Source: Watersipora subatra
Lineage: Eukaryota; Bryozoa; Gymnolaemata; Cheilostomatida; Watersiporidae
DNA length: 64,000 bases
Reading direction: 5' to 3'
Assembly: GCF_963576615.1 (NCBI RefSeq)
Contig: NC_088714.1
Span: 27,276,558 to 27,340,557, forward strand
How positions within the stretch are numbered: the first letter of the stretch is position 1; every line of letters starts with the position of its first letter. The notes beneath the pieces are model-generated. The model made no database searches. It was not told where the DNA came from and saw nothing but the letters and a program-made list of their open reading frames with translations. A program made the position numbers and the translations under genes. Of the stretch, positions 20,401 through 31,945 are shown in pieces.

Positions 20401-23400
20401 TAATCTGCAATGATATTACAGCCTGTGTACCCTGATATTATAGCCTGTGTACCCTGATATTATAGCCTGTGTACCCTGATATTATAGCCTGTGCACCCTG
20501 ATATTATAGCCTGTGTACCCTGATATTATAGCCTGTGCCCGGATTTACAATTTGTTGGAGCTTTAAATTTTTTATTTCATTTTAAATTTAAAGGCATATT
20601 TTTATTTTATAATTTATTTTATAACTGTATTTAATAAAGTTGTATGAAAGCTCATTGCACTCATTGATATGTTTGCTACAGTTTGCAGCAAAAGCTGGCT
20701 TTTTATGTGTGATAGAAGCACTATGAGCGTCGATTCATTGTAAGTCGAGTTAACATAAACGCAAGAATGCTATCGAATATTATATGCTATGAATCTGCAA
20801 ATTTATAGGTTATAAAATGATAATCTATCAAATGCTACAAAATATATTCAAAACAAGTGACATAAATGAACCATACTCATAATACATGCAGAAACAAAAA
20901 TTAACAATTTTGAAACAAAAATACTAGCATCATTTTCTTGGCCAGTTGCGTTCTGATTGCTGCATTTGATGGACCAAACATCTTTTGGCTGTTCAATGTC
21001 TTCCATAAGGTCTTCTGACCTCAACTCTTCTTCTGCACAGCTGAACTAGTCAATAATAGGGTCTGAACATTTTTTTAGCAAGGCAAAACTTTTACGCGTT
21101 GCGATTGGCACAAACAATGAAAAACTTTAGGCCGGATGGGCACTAAGCACAACTTTTAGCCTAAAACTAGTCATTCATATCCCATCGTAAATGTAAATCA
21201 TTTTTCACATACATCGAAGTATCAAGACCGTGTTGGACAAGGAACTGCTATTAACCTGATGCAGCTATTAATAATTTTTATGGTGTTGCATTCAAAGTTT
21301 TACGGAAAAAAATGAAAAGCTTTAAAGTTGGAAAACGGACTTCTATACAAACAGAAACAGCGAAAGAATTAAATGTTATTGATGTAATCGATTCATTATA
21401 ATAACGATTGTTGTGGACACTTCTACTAATCACTTGCTATTATGGGTTCGTAAAGATCAAAGAATGTCAAAGTGGCGGTCAAATAGAGGTGGCGTTCAAT
21501 TAGAAGTGGCGTTCAATTAGATGTTTTATAGTAGGTTTTTTACTTGAGCTTGATAAATCATCCAGGTCTCCGTGACATATAAGAGGGTTGATAGAACCAC
21601 TGCTCGATACACTTTACACTTCACCCTGACTGAGTGAAACATGCTTGTTCTTCCAGTCTGCTGATGCTGGCTAAAGGCAGCACTGGCTTACCGATCCTTG
21701 CTTAGAGCTCCTTTTCAATAACAGAAGTGTTATATATACAGTGCTTTCAGTTGCTTTTCCAGTAAGCTTCATAGTTCCCCACATGTGCCTTGTTACTGTA
21801 GATGAGTCGCAGATCTGAACGCAATGAAAGGTTGGATACTTCCCGATACAAACTATTTAAAATATTCATTATTCGCTGATCACCTGTCCTGACGTTATAC
21901 AATGAGAGAATTTTTTATAGCAAAGTTTATTGCAATGTGCTTACTGAAATCATTAATGCCAGCAAAGACTTGTACAAGAGCTGCTCTCTGAATTACTCAC
22001 AGCATCAAAACACATTCATTATGTAATTCTATGCAAAAAATAAATGTAAAAACTAAATTATATGCAACAAAACTAAACTAATGAAGTAATAAAAATTGTT
22101 TTTATTGTTACTTTACTGTTATTGTTGCATGGTTTTCAGTATTTCTTCACTAGAGATACACAAAAACAGAAGTATAGACCCAGCAATGGGTAAGCTCAGA
22201 GGTAATGAATGATAGATACAAGTATAAATCACCCCAACTTAGACTAGATAAAATCAAAACTAACTTAACAATATAGTTTTGTTATTTTTTAAATGTCTTT
22301 ATGCTTTGTCAACTTTTAACATATTTGTTACTTGTATTTTACGAAAGTGTGGTCTTGTGAAAATTTGAAAGCCGCATTTTACAAAATCTTTTAGGTAAAA
22401 AGCTAAATATTGTCTAGATTAAACATATAAATAGCTAAATAAATAAATATATAAAAGCTAAATATATAAATAGATTCGCTAGGCGATATATGTCGCTATA
22501 TGGAATATGATATATGTCGCTATATGAAAGCAAATAGGCTAGCGCTTTAGGTCATGGCGTAAAGTCACGGAAAGGGGTAGCTTTTATGAGTAAGCTTACT
22601 CAAATTATCCATCGGCAATGTGCCAGGCTAATAGCTAGCGGCAGGCAACTCTCATTACCTCTTATTGTTTATAAGCTGATTTTTAATACCCAGGCAATGT
22701 CAGGTAGCACAGCTAGTTTTATAATATATGGAGGAAAACTTAATTGAGGCGATCTCAAGTAAAGGTTTGACTGCAATAAAAAGGTTACACCATACGGTTC
22801 AATCAATATTCAAAACCTTTTCTGGCATTGCAAATGTTGGTAGGTAACAAACAATAACAAGTTAATGCTTCGTAGTATAAACAAAGTAAATAAAAGAACA
22901 TCAGATGGGAGCGTGATGCAATACAAGTGCATTAAGTATTAATCTAACCAGGGTCCGTCTGTTTATCTTATACCGCAGCAGGTAGTAAAATAAATCACTT
23001 CTAGACAGCTTGGTTATGTTTGCTAGGCAGCAGTAAATCATACTCAGAGAAGTGATAAGTTTCTGAGGAATAACAAAGTATGTTTGTTGGCCATTTGTGA
23101 TGAAAGAACAAGGATTGGCTGACATCCACTACATTAGGTTACCATAGTGTGGATGATACAGATTTGGAGTTGTGTGCACGTTGAGTTACCGCGCGGTAAG
23201 TATTTAAAAGGATATTCATATGTTGCGGATTACTGCTAGCAATTTGTTAAAAAAGATAAGAAATTCTACGTTATAAGGTGGGGTGAGGCACATTGCAACA
23301 AAAATGCATTTTTGGCTACGATGTTTTTCTAAAATATTGGAATATATTATATAATGTAGATAATCCCAAAGGATGCAGAAAGATGTTTTACATACATGTG

Positions 23401-25239
23401 TGTATACCAAATGCCAATTCCGATGGTTGCATACTTTGAAAAATATCCCATATGTACTAATTGCATATTTGGTGTGCCAATGTGCTCCGGTAGGAGGTAC
23501 GTTGAAACACCCTAAGGGGCACATCGAAACGTCCTTGATTTTCATAGTAATTTTTAGTTTCAGAATTGTTTTCTTGAACTTATCTTCAGCCAAACAATTC
23601 AAATTTCCACTAATTATCTGAACAACAAAAACTTGAAAAGAGTTGGCTATGAACTACAGAGCACTGTGTACAACAATCACGACAAACAAACTTCCGTGGT
23701 ACTACAAAACATATATACATGTTGACCTAATGATCAAACTTTTCTTTCTATATGTTAGCATTTGCAGCCATGATATCAATTTTGGCCAGAAATTTAGAGG
23801 TTCATCATGAGGATTTACTTTCAGCTCTCATCAAGGTTTGTATCAAACCACAGCTTCAACGCTACTTGAGCTGTACCCCTCCATGAGAATAGTGGGCAAG
23901 TTGAGACACGTTGCAACTTGCGCCACAATTCTTATCATTAAAACGTCGCAACTTGCCCCATACCCTTGTTGTTTCAACGTGCCCCAAATGTCTCGAGTAA
24001 CCAAAATGTTCATCCAAACTCAAGATGATGCAACATCATGAAGTTGGTGGATTGTGCAAACAACATGTCTATAGCTGCTTCCACTGACTTTTGTTAACAC
24101 AGGATGACCTACAATGACGATATGCAAGTCTCTAAACTTGGATGTAAAAATAAAAGGGCAAAAAATTACCAATAAATTTTACAAAATCATGGCTCACCTG
24201 AATTGCTGTTCTTTTCATTTCATGCAATCGAGATATCTCATACGATAACCAAAAAAGCTCTTCAGTTAGTGAGGTAAGAATTCAAAATGGTGTAAAGAAG
24301 CAAGACTTTTGAGGAGTGTTTCAATGAGCCCCGCATTGCAATATGCCCCACTCTCCCCTAATTCATACCGATGCACTCCTGTCTCCTTTAGCAGCACACT
24401 TTTTAAATAAGATTGACTGATGCATGGAAATGTATAAAATGGAATAGCTTGCGCAGTATTTTTGTACATCATCCACAAGTGCTGTTTCCACCTTTCGCAA
24501 ACATGAAATATTCTATGCAAAGTTGCGAGTAACAAAACTCACTTGACTTGCAGTTTTTTGCCGTTTCCATCTTGCGGACGACGGAAACTTGCTGATTAAC
24601 CGCGCCATGAACGCATAGTGTATCCTCATGAACACATAGTGTATCCCCATGAACACATAGTGTATCCTCATGAACACATAGTGTATCCTCATGAACACAT
24701 AGTGTATCCTCATGAACACATAGTGTATCCCCATGAACACATAGTGTATCCCCATGAACACATAGTGTATCCTCATGAACACATAGTGTATCCTCATGAA
24801 CACATAGTGTATCCCCATGAACACATAGTGTATCCTCATGAACACATAGTGTATCCCCATGAACACATAGTGTATCCTCATGAACACATAGTGTATCCTC
24901 ATGAACACATAATGTATCCTCATGAACACATAGTGTATCCCCATGAACACATAGTGTATCCTCATGCTGGTTAGGAATTTGCTCTTATAAATAAACCAGC
25001 TCCACACAGAGCAAACACTATATAGTAGACAAACCTGAAGTGTCCCAGAGTTGTAGTTTAACTCGTTTACCATCTATCACGATAATGGTGGATTTGTGAT
25101 GAGAAGCCTTAGTCGAGTAAGGCAACTGAACAGCTGAGTTAGGGAGGCCGGCTAACAACTCCTCTTTGCCCACATCAGAATCTCCAACCAGAAGAAATTT
25201 CAAACTGTAGTCATACTCCTCATCTACCTGATGAGGCAT
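14040..25239 (-). CDS. RAB40: Rab40-type small GTPase with SOCS box, whole gene (3 exons)
   Basis: Exons 25239-25035, 16407-16217 and 14450-14040 (minus strand) join in phases 1 and 0 to 807 nt, 268 residues; vertebrate Rab40 proteins are about 280. The G domain shows P-loop GDSDVGK, then QLWDTSGQGRF (G3 region) and [15 protein letters not shown]. In place of the usual NKxD it has ILIGNRLHL, which is how Rab40 proteins read. After the G domain comes a SOCS box ([10 protein letters not shown], then ERLPLPAA, the Cul5-box LPLP), and the C-terminus is CVIS, a CaaX prenylation motif. Rab40 proteins are membrane-associated substrate adaptors of Elongin B/C-Cullin5 ubiquitin ligases. The start at 25239 is the first ATG in frame before the conserved [17 protein letters not shown]. 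Introns of about 8.6 and 1.8 kb hold mobile elements. Confidence 0.92.
14925..15118. repeat. Interspersed repeat family D, copy 1 (Rab40 intron 2)
   Basis: Shares ordered blocks with 52430-52640 and 56645-56931: a ...GAAACaGTAAA... segment, a cattcgctgtga-like segment, and a final caaattcatcagcag-like block. Class unknown. Confidence 0.4.
15661..16140. mobile_element. MITE family E, copy 1, with long internal hairpin
   Basis: 480-bp element whose first bases TTAGTAGATTTTAT are the exact reverse complement of its last bases; similarity between the two halves continues inward. The centre holds 32-bp inverted arms (15859-15890 and 15899-15930, two mismatches) around an 8-nt loop. No transposase coding seen. 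A related, more decayed copy lies at about 50670-51265 in LRR1 intron 5. Confidence 0.6.
16217..16407 (-). CDS. RAB40: RAB40 exon 2 (switch II to G4)
   Basis: 191-nt exon: acceptor tatttgaag, donor GACAG|GTATAC (minus strand). Encodes [18 protein letters not shown], then [12 protein letters not shown], and [21 protein letters not shown]. This is nearly the vertebrate Rab40 sequence through G3-G4. Confidence 0.93.
17035..18898. mobile_element. TIR DNA element family B, copy 1 (Rab40 intron 1)
   Basis: The left end cagtagacgctcctaca is mirrored by tataggagcgtctacta at the right end. Internal blocks (for example acctttggctatacaaaaag near 17171 and the segment 18480-18680) recur at 28140, 29440-29600, 30770-30960, 32060-32400 and 33900-34080. 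No intact transposase; a 60-70 codon open stretch at 18087-18290 (minus) is not recognisable. Confidence 0.55.
18893..18930. repeat. TA microsatellite
   Basis: Run of alternating TA/TATC directly abutting the right end of the family B element, as expected if a TA-rich target expanded after insertion. Confidence 0.6.
20077..21531. mobile_element. TIR DNA element family A, copy 2 (Rab40 intron 1)
   Basis: Left end tcgtaaaacctataattgaa; right end ttcaattagatgttttata is its inverted form. It matches the family A copies at 7262, 44748 and 59828 over most of its length. It contains an internal 22-bp tandem repeat (20410-20537) absent from the other copies. Confidence 0.6.
20410..20537. repeat. 22-bp tandem repeat inside family A copy 2
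   Basis: About six units of ccctgatattatagcctgtg plus TA, with one C variant. The flanking element copies have a single unit, so this is a local expansion. Confidence 0.8.
22480..22720. mobile_element. Possible Helitron-like 3' terminus
   Basis: ACCCAGGCAATGTCAGGT (imperfect hairpin) followed by agcacagCTAG and T at about 22688-22718 resembles Helitron 3' ends. A small direct repeat (gatatatgtcgctatatg) sits near 22485-22530. The 5' limit is not resolved. Confidence 0.3.
23276..24360. mobile_element. Putative TIR element family F (Rab40 intron 1)
   Basis: Left end ggtggggtgaggcacattgc and right end (reverse complement) gagagtggggcatattgc are imperfect inverted repeats. Several internal segments (near 23480-23530, 23890-23990) echo the same gggcacgttgcaac theme in both orientations. 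No transposase recognised. Confidence 0.4.
24606..24968. repeat. 21-bp minisatellite in Rab40 intron 1
   Basis: About 17 tandem units of tcatgaacacatagtgtatc plus C (the third base of the first codon varies C/T: cctcat or ccccat). The length is a multiple of three and no unit contains a stop in one frame on each strand. Long open frames therefore run through it on both strands (heptapeptides YPHEHIV on plus, MRIHYVF on minus); these are repeat artefacts, not genes. The array ends about 66 bp from the Rab40 exon 1 donor. Confidence 0.9.
25035..25239 (-). CDS. RAB40: RAB40 exon 1 (P-loop, switch I, G3 start)
   Basis: ATG at 25239-25237; donor ACTTCAG|GTTTGT at 25034 in phase 1. Encodes [20 protein letters not shown], then a loop with [16 protein letters not shown], and [11 protein letters not shown]. 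An open frame extends 21 bases upstream only through TTG, so 25239 is preferred. Confidence 0.9.
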
Positions 25240-26079
25240 CGCGAAAGTTGTCAATGTCAAGAACTGCTTCCTTCCATTGCATCAAAGGCTTCTGCAACAC
25301 ATTAACAACTCCATTTTTTTTCGTTCTAACAAAATATGAGCGACTAAGAGAAATAAAGCTGTGCTGATGGTGCAGAATGCTACTCATGATCTCTTCAAGG
25401 TGTACCATACAGCCTCCATTGAAGAGTTTTTATGACGCATGATTAGTGCTCTCAAGCAAGATTAATCCCATCTCTAAACCAAATGACAATGTGTTTGGCG
25501 ATCTATTGTCATTTGGAGGTCTATTGTCATTTGGAGGTCTATTGTCATTTGGAGGTCTATTGTCATTTGGAGGTCTATTGTCATTGTTTGAAGATGATAC
25601 AATAGTTGTAAATGTTAGCTAGACATATTTAGAAGATAGTAAAATAAAGCAAAATCTTTACATCTAAAAAATCAACTTAAAAACTTCAAAGGTTATTTGG
25701 TATTACAAATATATTAACTGGCTATGACTCATCACTGCCCATGAATTATGCAACATACTTAAAAGGAAACTGTTAAGACTATAATGTGCGCTTAGCATAT
25801 TTTTAGATAGGGAAGGTTTCACATTAACACAGAGAGCAGGTTCCAATGAAACCAATTCAGGCATGCACCCCGCCTTTGCATGATTTAATGTATGTCCCAT
25901 GAGAATTCCCAAAAATGAGTGCCGACTCCACAAGCAAACCAAAGCTTTTGATGTTAGAGAATCTTTTTAGGAAGAACTTGTTGAAGTAATCAATGATCAA
26001 AAACTTGTAACCAAGCCATGTCAGCCATTTGTGGTTTGGATTGTTCAGGCAGTTCTTAACTATCGTTAACTCGTGCTAC
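25240..26079. other. Intergenic region upstream of RAB40
   Basis: Presumed Rab40 promoter/5' UTR side; no core promoter motif stands out. Contains the 18-bp tandem repeat at 25499-25584. Nothing else recognised. Confidence 0.35.
25499..25584. repeat. 18-bp tandem repeat
   Basis: Five near-perfect units of aggtctattgtcatttgg. Confidence 0.85.
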
Positions 26080-26412
26080 GTGTATGTATTCATACTACAT
26101 GTATGTATTCATACTACATGTATGTACTCATACTACAAGTATGTATTCATGCTACATGCATGTATTCATGCTACATGTATGTATTCATGCTACATGTATG
26201 TATTCATGCTACATGCATGTATTCATGCTACATGTACGCATTCATGCTACATGTATGTATTCATACTACATATATGTATTCATGCTACATATATGTATTT
26301 ATGTTATATATATGTATTCACACTACATGTATCTATTCATGCTACATGTATCTATTCATGCTACATATATGTATTCATGCTACATATATGTATTCATGCT
26401 ACATGTATACAT
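26073..26412. repeat. 19-bp minisatellite
   Basis: About 17-18 units of gtatgtattcatactacat (variants catgctacatgtatg). Because 19 is not divisible by 3 and no unit phase gives a stop, all three plus-strand frames stay open for over 110 codons, with Cys/Met/Tyr/His-rich repeat peptides. This is a property of the repeat, not evidence of a gene. Confidence 0.88.
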
Positions 26413-27917
26413 TCCTCACAAATAGAACCACATTCAAATAAAACAGCACATTTTCCAAGGATGTTACATTTTTATGGTAGTAACACTTTCTAAGAGTTTT
26501 GATTGAATAATACATTAGCAATGAATGCAGATTCTCACGCTATCATATCATTATTTACTCACTAAAAAAATTTTGTTTTGATCTAGCTAAAGAGTGTTTG
26601 AAGGTACATAATTTGTGCACTTACGGACCATTGGTTTGAGGTTATGTAACCAGACCATAGGCTACCATAAACTACGCTTATAAAATGGTGTTCTATCTGT
26701 TAACTATTTACTGCTAGCGAAGATCTGTGGAGCTCATTTTTGATGTGGCTAAGCATGACTCGGTCTGACAGGTTGTCAAAATAGATAACCAGAAAGCTGA
26801 GAAGTTAAGGATAACTTCTATAAACTGTTATCAGTATACTTATTGCTAATACAAAAAGACTACATCTACAAGTAGCACTGATTCAGATTTCTGATGAGAT
26901 CTATCAATTTCAAATGACCAATATGCACAAACGTTATTACAAAATTGCATTTGTGAGAAACATTTGGCTTTAATGTCATGCACCAACTGCAAAACTCCTT
27001 CCATAGTATGAAATGAAGATATGTAGTTAAATTCATAAAAGTATTCAAAAGTTTACAGTGATGTATTAGGTTGTTCTGAAATACACAACAGATTTGATTT
27101 GAAGGAATTCAAGTGTTATCACCTATACAACTGAAATACGCAGCTTTTTGCAACAAAAAATACTTAGCACTATGCTTTCGTATGACTTTTTGGGTGAGAG
27201 ACCTTACAGGCACCTTTTGTACAGAGTGAAAAAGGTGAAATTCTACAGCTGAGATCAAAGGCATCTGCTACTTTTTTTAGAAAGTTAGTAGCTCTCCACA
27301 TCAAAAAAAAAACTTTCGGTTACCTAAACACGAATTTGTTTGCATTGCTCAGCAGGCTGCAGATTCACATAAATGCTATGCGAATCACAATCTCTACTAA
27401 CTCTGGCCGTGATCGGCATTTGAAGGTTTTGATAGCATTTTTAAACTGCAATTAAACAGCAATATTTATAGAAGGTAGAAAACTAATGGCGGTGACACTC
27501 TTGAATATAAATAGCAAAGTGACGAGCTTTATGTGCCAACTGTAAAAACCAGCGTCGGGTGAGTATTACAAAAGCTGCACATATGATTATTCCTAGTCCA
27601 ATCCAGTTATGTATATAACATATATGTTAAACATTCACCTGCCCACAAATACTGCATATAAATATCTGTGAAATCATATCACCTTGGCTCAATCTTGTAC
27701 AAAATCACATCACAAAACATTTGGTTGGTCTTTCTGTTCCCCATAGACACTGGCTGGATTCGATAATTGAAAATATATTACAACACTTCAATTAGTTGTT
27801 AATATACATGTAGCACTTTATTATCACAAAGCAAGCTTAGCTAACATGAACAGCAGCCCAAATTAGGCAAACTCAAATCATGTCTGCTAAGAAGCATTGA
27901 ATGGCAGTATACTAAAG
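26413..27917. other. Intergenic, nothing recognised
   Basis: AT-rich sequence without terminal repeats, splice-bounded conserved exons or RNA genes that I can recognise. Confidence 0.35.
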
Positions 27918-28009
27918 CAGTGGTCACACGACCTTTTCTAACTGCGGATCGGTCAACTCCTGACAACTTTATTATGGACTGGGTGGTTAAAATAATAATA
28001 AATGTGAAT

Positions 28010-29735
28010 CCTTCAGGTACTCATATAGAACTTTATTGGCACATTACTCCAACTATAAAAGATAGTTTACAAGTTTATAATTATATACAGGTTTACATTA
28101 TAGGGGTTTTACATTATATGAGCAGTAAAATTCACATCGATTGCCTAGTACGTTCTAAGATCTTTCAAAACCCATGCCTTTGGCCCTTCCAAAAAGGAAA
28201 AAACTAGACTTCACGTTTTTAATTTAAAGGTTGACTTGCAACAAAATTCACATTACGGTAATTTATACCAAAAGATTCACCCTGTCTTACTCTGCTGTTA
28301 TGTAAGTGCAAAATATATGGAAATGTGATTACAAGCTCTTAAAAGCTCAAAAGCGAACAGTTAATCGCAGCCATCACGAAACGCAATAAATTGGAATCTC
28401 TCTCCAAAACGGCTCAAATGGGGTGTAGGTGAACGCGATGGCTTCTGTTTACACTTTTATGCAACCTCATTGGTTGAAATACTTTCACAAATATACTTCA
28501 GACATTCAATAAAACCACGTCTATTGTCATTATGCGTCTATTTCATCATTGTTGTAATGCTGTCAATTTGAGCACTGATATTTTAAAACTCACCATAAAA
28601 ACTCCTTTAATTTTTAACTTTAGCTCGAAGAAGTGCATATCATCCTCTAATAAACATGACGAGTCTGTTGTTCACCTGTGAGAGCTGAATAATGCCACAG
28701 AAAGTTATCCTCGCCATTTGGCAGGAAGTATGGGTCACATGATCAGATTACGACTAGATGATTAGACCAAGCCGAAACAAAACTGTAAAGTAGGAAGCAG
28801 CTATGTTTGATACGGGCTTTTTGGTAGAACCCGAAGTGTTTTTCATGAACTAGTGCTACGAGACATTCTATATTGAGCCTTTCATTGTCTTTTAATTTCA
28901 CTTGATAACATCACGTGTCAAAAGGATAACCAGAATGTTTTAGGTCATCAAAATAAAAAGATTCCAAACTACGGTATATTCGTGATGGCTGCCATTAACT
29001 GTTCGTTTTTGAACTTTCAAGAGCTTGTAATCACATTTCTACGTATTTTGCACCTACAACACAACAAAGTAAGACATGATGAATCTTTTGATACCAAATG
29101 ACTGTAATGTGAATTTTGTTGCAAGTCAACCTTTTAAGACGGAACAGTAACTGTAACTAGTATTAATACATGTAGTTTGTTTTCACAAGTTTTTTATCTT
29201 TTATTATCAATTTCACTCTTATTATGGTTCGTGATAACGGTAATTTTACAAAAAGTTTAAGGAAACTCTTTCCTTCAATGTCAATTTAAATCTGTTCTTT
29301 TCATTGATTAGACAGCATTGCCTACTCTGCAAAGAAAAAATATTGCGAAATATTCTATGTACCCAAAAGTAAAACAAAAAGATGGCTTTACTATTCGTAT
29401 TAGGAGCAGGTGGCTGACTGACCGCCCGTCTCCAGGATTTGAGGTTAGTATAAAAAATAGCTTTCGAAGAGACTAAAACTTGTAACATCAAGCTAGGCAT
29501 ATCGACACTCAGACGCCTACACCAATAGATCACCTTCAAGTATTTATGAATAAGTGCACAGCTACTTATTTTATGTGCTTCGTCGACACACTTGACGATC
29601 TCTAACAGCGAACTAGATTGCTAAGGTATTAGTACATACAGAGAGAGCCCTACACATGCATCGTTTTTGTTTTAGACTTAAATAATAAATAAAACAAATA
29701 ACTAATTAATGAAATTAATTCTTGTGTAGCCCGGC
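28010..29735. mobile_element. Family B fragment inside the hAT element, split by family C
   Basis: 28140-28225 (catgcctttggcccttccaa... aaactagacttcacg) matches family B copy 1 near 17171-17210. 29440-29600 matches the B internal segment around 18540-18650. The family C element sits between them. Confidence 0.45.
28229..29132. mobile_element. Family C foldback-type element, complete copy
   Basis: Starts aggttgacttgcaacaaaat and ends with the inverted form attttgttgcaagtcaacct. The arms remain similar for over 100 bp (cacattacggt..., gtgattacaagctc...). About 900 bp, no coding. Partial copies at 1-595 and 42884-43326. Confidence 0.65.
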
Positions 29736-29939
29736 GCAGATTGATCCACGGACTGGTACCGGTCCATGGCCCCGGTAGTTGGGGACCTTTGTTCTTAAGT
29801 CTACAGACCCATTATAACTAAGAAATACAGCCACAATTTTCCAGTTGCATAAAATTTGTGGCTGCCTTCATAGCTCAGAATGTCCAAAATGACTTCAAGG
29901 TGGTTTTAGGCGGCTAGCGTAATTTAGGAATTTACCAAT

Positions 29940-30180
29940 GAAATGATTCTTGCTGATTCTGGCCCGGGACAGTTATACCAAACCAGCTGTGCCGAGTCTA
30001 GAAGGATGGCCAAGCCTCACCAAGCTGAGAGAAAATTGGGCTGCCCCTACCAGACCGAGGAGACCGGGACAGCTCATGATTTAATTGAGCAGGCTGAAAG
30101 CACGACCGGTCAGCCACCAAACTTGGTGACGGACCAGCCAGCGGGTCACCGAGCCGCCATCAAATAGACTGACCTGTTAC
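29940..30180. other. GC-rich block, unidentified
   Basis: Markedly higher G+C than the surroundings. It contains an open reading stretch of 74 codons on the plus strand (Gln/Pro/Ala-rich, starting MILADSGPGQLYQ) without similarity that I recognise. Compositional contrast suggests foreign or retroelement-derived DNA. It lies directly outside the hAT right end. Confidence 0.3.
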
Positions 30181-30504
30181 CGATCCAGCACTAAACCCGA
30201 GCTATTGTGACAACCGATGACATTTTCTTGCTGAGATCCTACAACTTTTTACCAATTGCTGGACTATGCTCTGAGAAGCTGCATAGCTATGAACAAAGGG
30301 TCATGCTAAGTCATTAGGAGGGCCATGGCTCGACTACCTACAGAGCAATCATCTACACTGTTCCTCAGAGCAACTAGAGGTCTAACAGTTCAAAACTGGG
30401 TAAGCTTAATTGCAGCTGACTAACACATTCGACAACTATATACAGCCTCATCGGCAAATATCACCGAAAATGGCCTGCAGTCTTATGAGCCAGCAAATCT
30501 AAGT

Positions 30505-31441
30505 ACAGTAGACCTCTTATAACATGAATCTCCTTTTATAAAAAAACCACTTAATGTAATGAATTCATATAATTTTTGTATCATACTACATAAGAAATTC
30601 TATATAACGTAAAGCATCAGGTTGCTACAAGTTCTCATATTTTATTTCAATAACGATTGTTCCAAAACTAGCCTTAAAAATATCATTTTCTTTTTTGCTA
30701 CACATGGAAGAGAAAATTTTGTATAGAGGTATCTCTATATTATAGACTAGTACCTTGGCTATCTGGTGCACCTCGAGAAATCGTCAGCTGCGCCAATAAA
30801 GCAGAAAAGAAGTAGTTACGGAATTATTCGTAAATGGGTGGTAAAAATAGAAATATTCAGGCAATCAATTGGTGCAGATGTTATAGTGTCGGTCTACCCA
30901 ACTATGTCACGATTTGAAGTCTCATTGAAGGCAATAGTTTATTCTCACCTCGAACCTGGTTCAGACATAGGACAAAATTGACAGACAGGCACACCTCTTA
31001 CTTATAGTAAGCATACATTTTTCTTTTTACATCATTTTAAACGCATGTAATATTTTTCTTGTCATTTTTTTTGCTGCATAGACTTTTCTGTGTCGAAAAA
31101 ATTGAAAAATTGATTTAAATTGACATTGAAGGAGTATGATCCCCTTAACCTAACATAAAATTACCATAAAAATGGACCCAAAGCGATGTGAAAATAATAT
31201 GATAAAAGGAAAAGATTGTCGCCACAAACAATACCAATACAATACCACAGTTACTGTACAGTCATTAAATTTAAACAGTAAGCGTAGTTTTTTTTAATTG
31301 CCAGAGGTGAGTTTGGGGAAATCTTGTAATATATTAGGCTATTTACATGTAGTTTGCCTTTTGTATAATCAAAGCCTTATAACAGTAATATTCTTGGAAC
31401 ATATTATTTACGATTTTACGTTGTAGAGGCATCTACAGTAC
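30505..31441. mobile_element. TIR DNA element family B, copy 2
   Basis: Left end cagtagacctcttataacat, right end acgttgtagaggcatctaca (inverted). The internal block 30770-30960 (cgtcagctgcgccaataaag, ...agtgtcggtctaccc) matches the other B copies. About 940 bp, no intact transposase. Confidence 0.55.
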
Positions 31442-31839
31442 TAGCTGTTAAAATGAATCCCAAATGAAATATAAAAAACTTCTAGTTAAAACTATTTATT
31501 TTAGGTTCAGTTGGGCATCAGCCAATTATTATAAGCCCAAAAATATTGGTAAAAGCAAAAGAAATGTGGCGTACAAACGCTTACTAGTTTTATATATATA
31601 TCTATATATATATACAACTAGCCAAATTCCCTGCGTTACATGGATACTAAAAAAATTGCCCAGTGAATTTGCGGAACCGCTTAGGAAGCTAGGTGATTTA
31701 GCCGTGTTTGGAGCCAGGTTAATAATCGTCATGTTACGTGTAACTATGTAACCATGTTAACCATGTAACCATACGATAACTAACCCGTGTAATGAATGTC
31801 ATGACAATCATTCATCGCTACTGTCAGTTGAACGACTGT

Positions 31840-31945
31840 AGTGTAGTGGCTTAGATCACGAATCTTCAGACCTGGAAGTTGTGAGATATAATCTCTGAAA
31901 AGTGGATTTTTCATTGCTAGAATTTAATCGCTGTAACTGAACAGA
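31840..31945 (+). repeat. tRNA-related repeat, family H type
   Basis: gtagtgtagtggcttagatc (A-box-like), then gaagttgtgagatataatct, then the shared tail gatttttcattgctag...ctgtaactgaacag, as in the antisense blocks at 10850 and 11258 and the block at 54490. Confidence 0.4.

Larger units (their letters stand above)
27918..29792. mobile_element. hAT-type non-autonomous element (outer shell of a triple nest)
   Basis: The left end cagtggtcacacgacctttt followed by ctgcggatcggtcaactcc, and the right end (reverse complement) aaaggtccccaactaccggg with ccatggaccggtaccagtcc, are the typical hAT-type termini (CAGxGGTCCCCAAC... ...GGACCGGTACCGG...). An 8-bp target duplication could not be confirmed by eye. 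The interior is occupied by family B and family C sequence. Confidence 0.6.

Noticed and set aside
24513..25073. 186-codon minus-strand open frame of MRIHYVF heptads and its plus-strand counterpart
   Set aside because: Produced by the 21-bp minisatellite; it lies in Rab40 intron 1 and is open on both strands for the same reason.
25218..25260. Upstream extension of Rab40 by seven codons from TTG
   Set aside because: Not an ATG; family members begin close to the Met at 25239.
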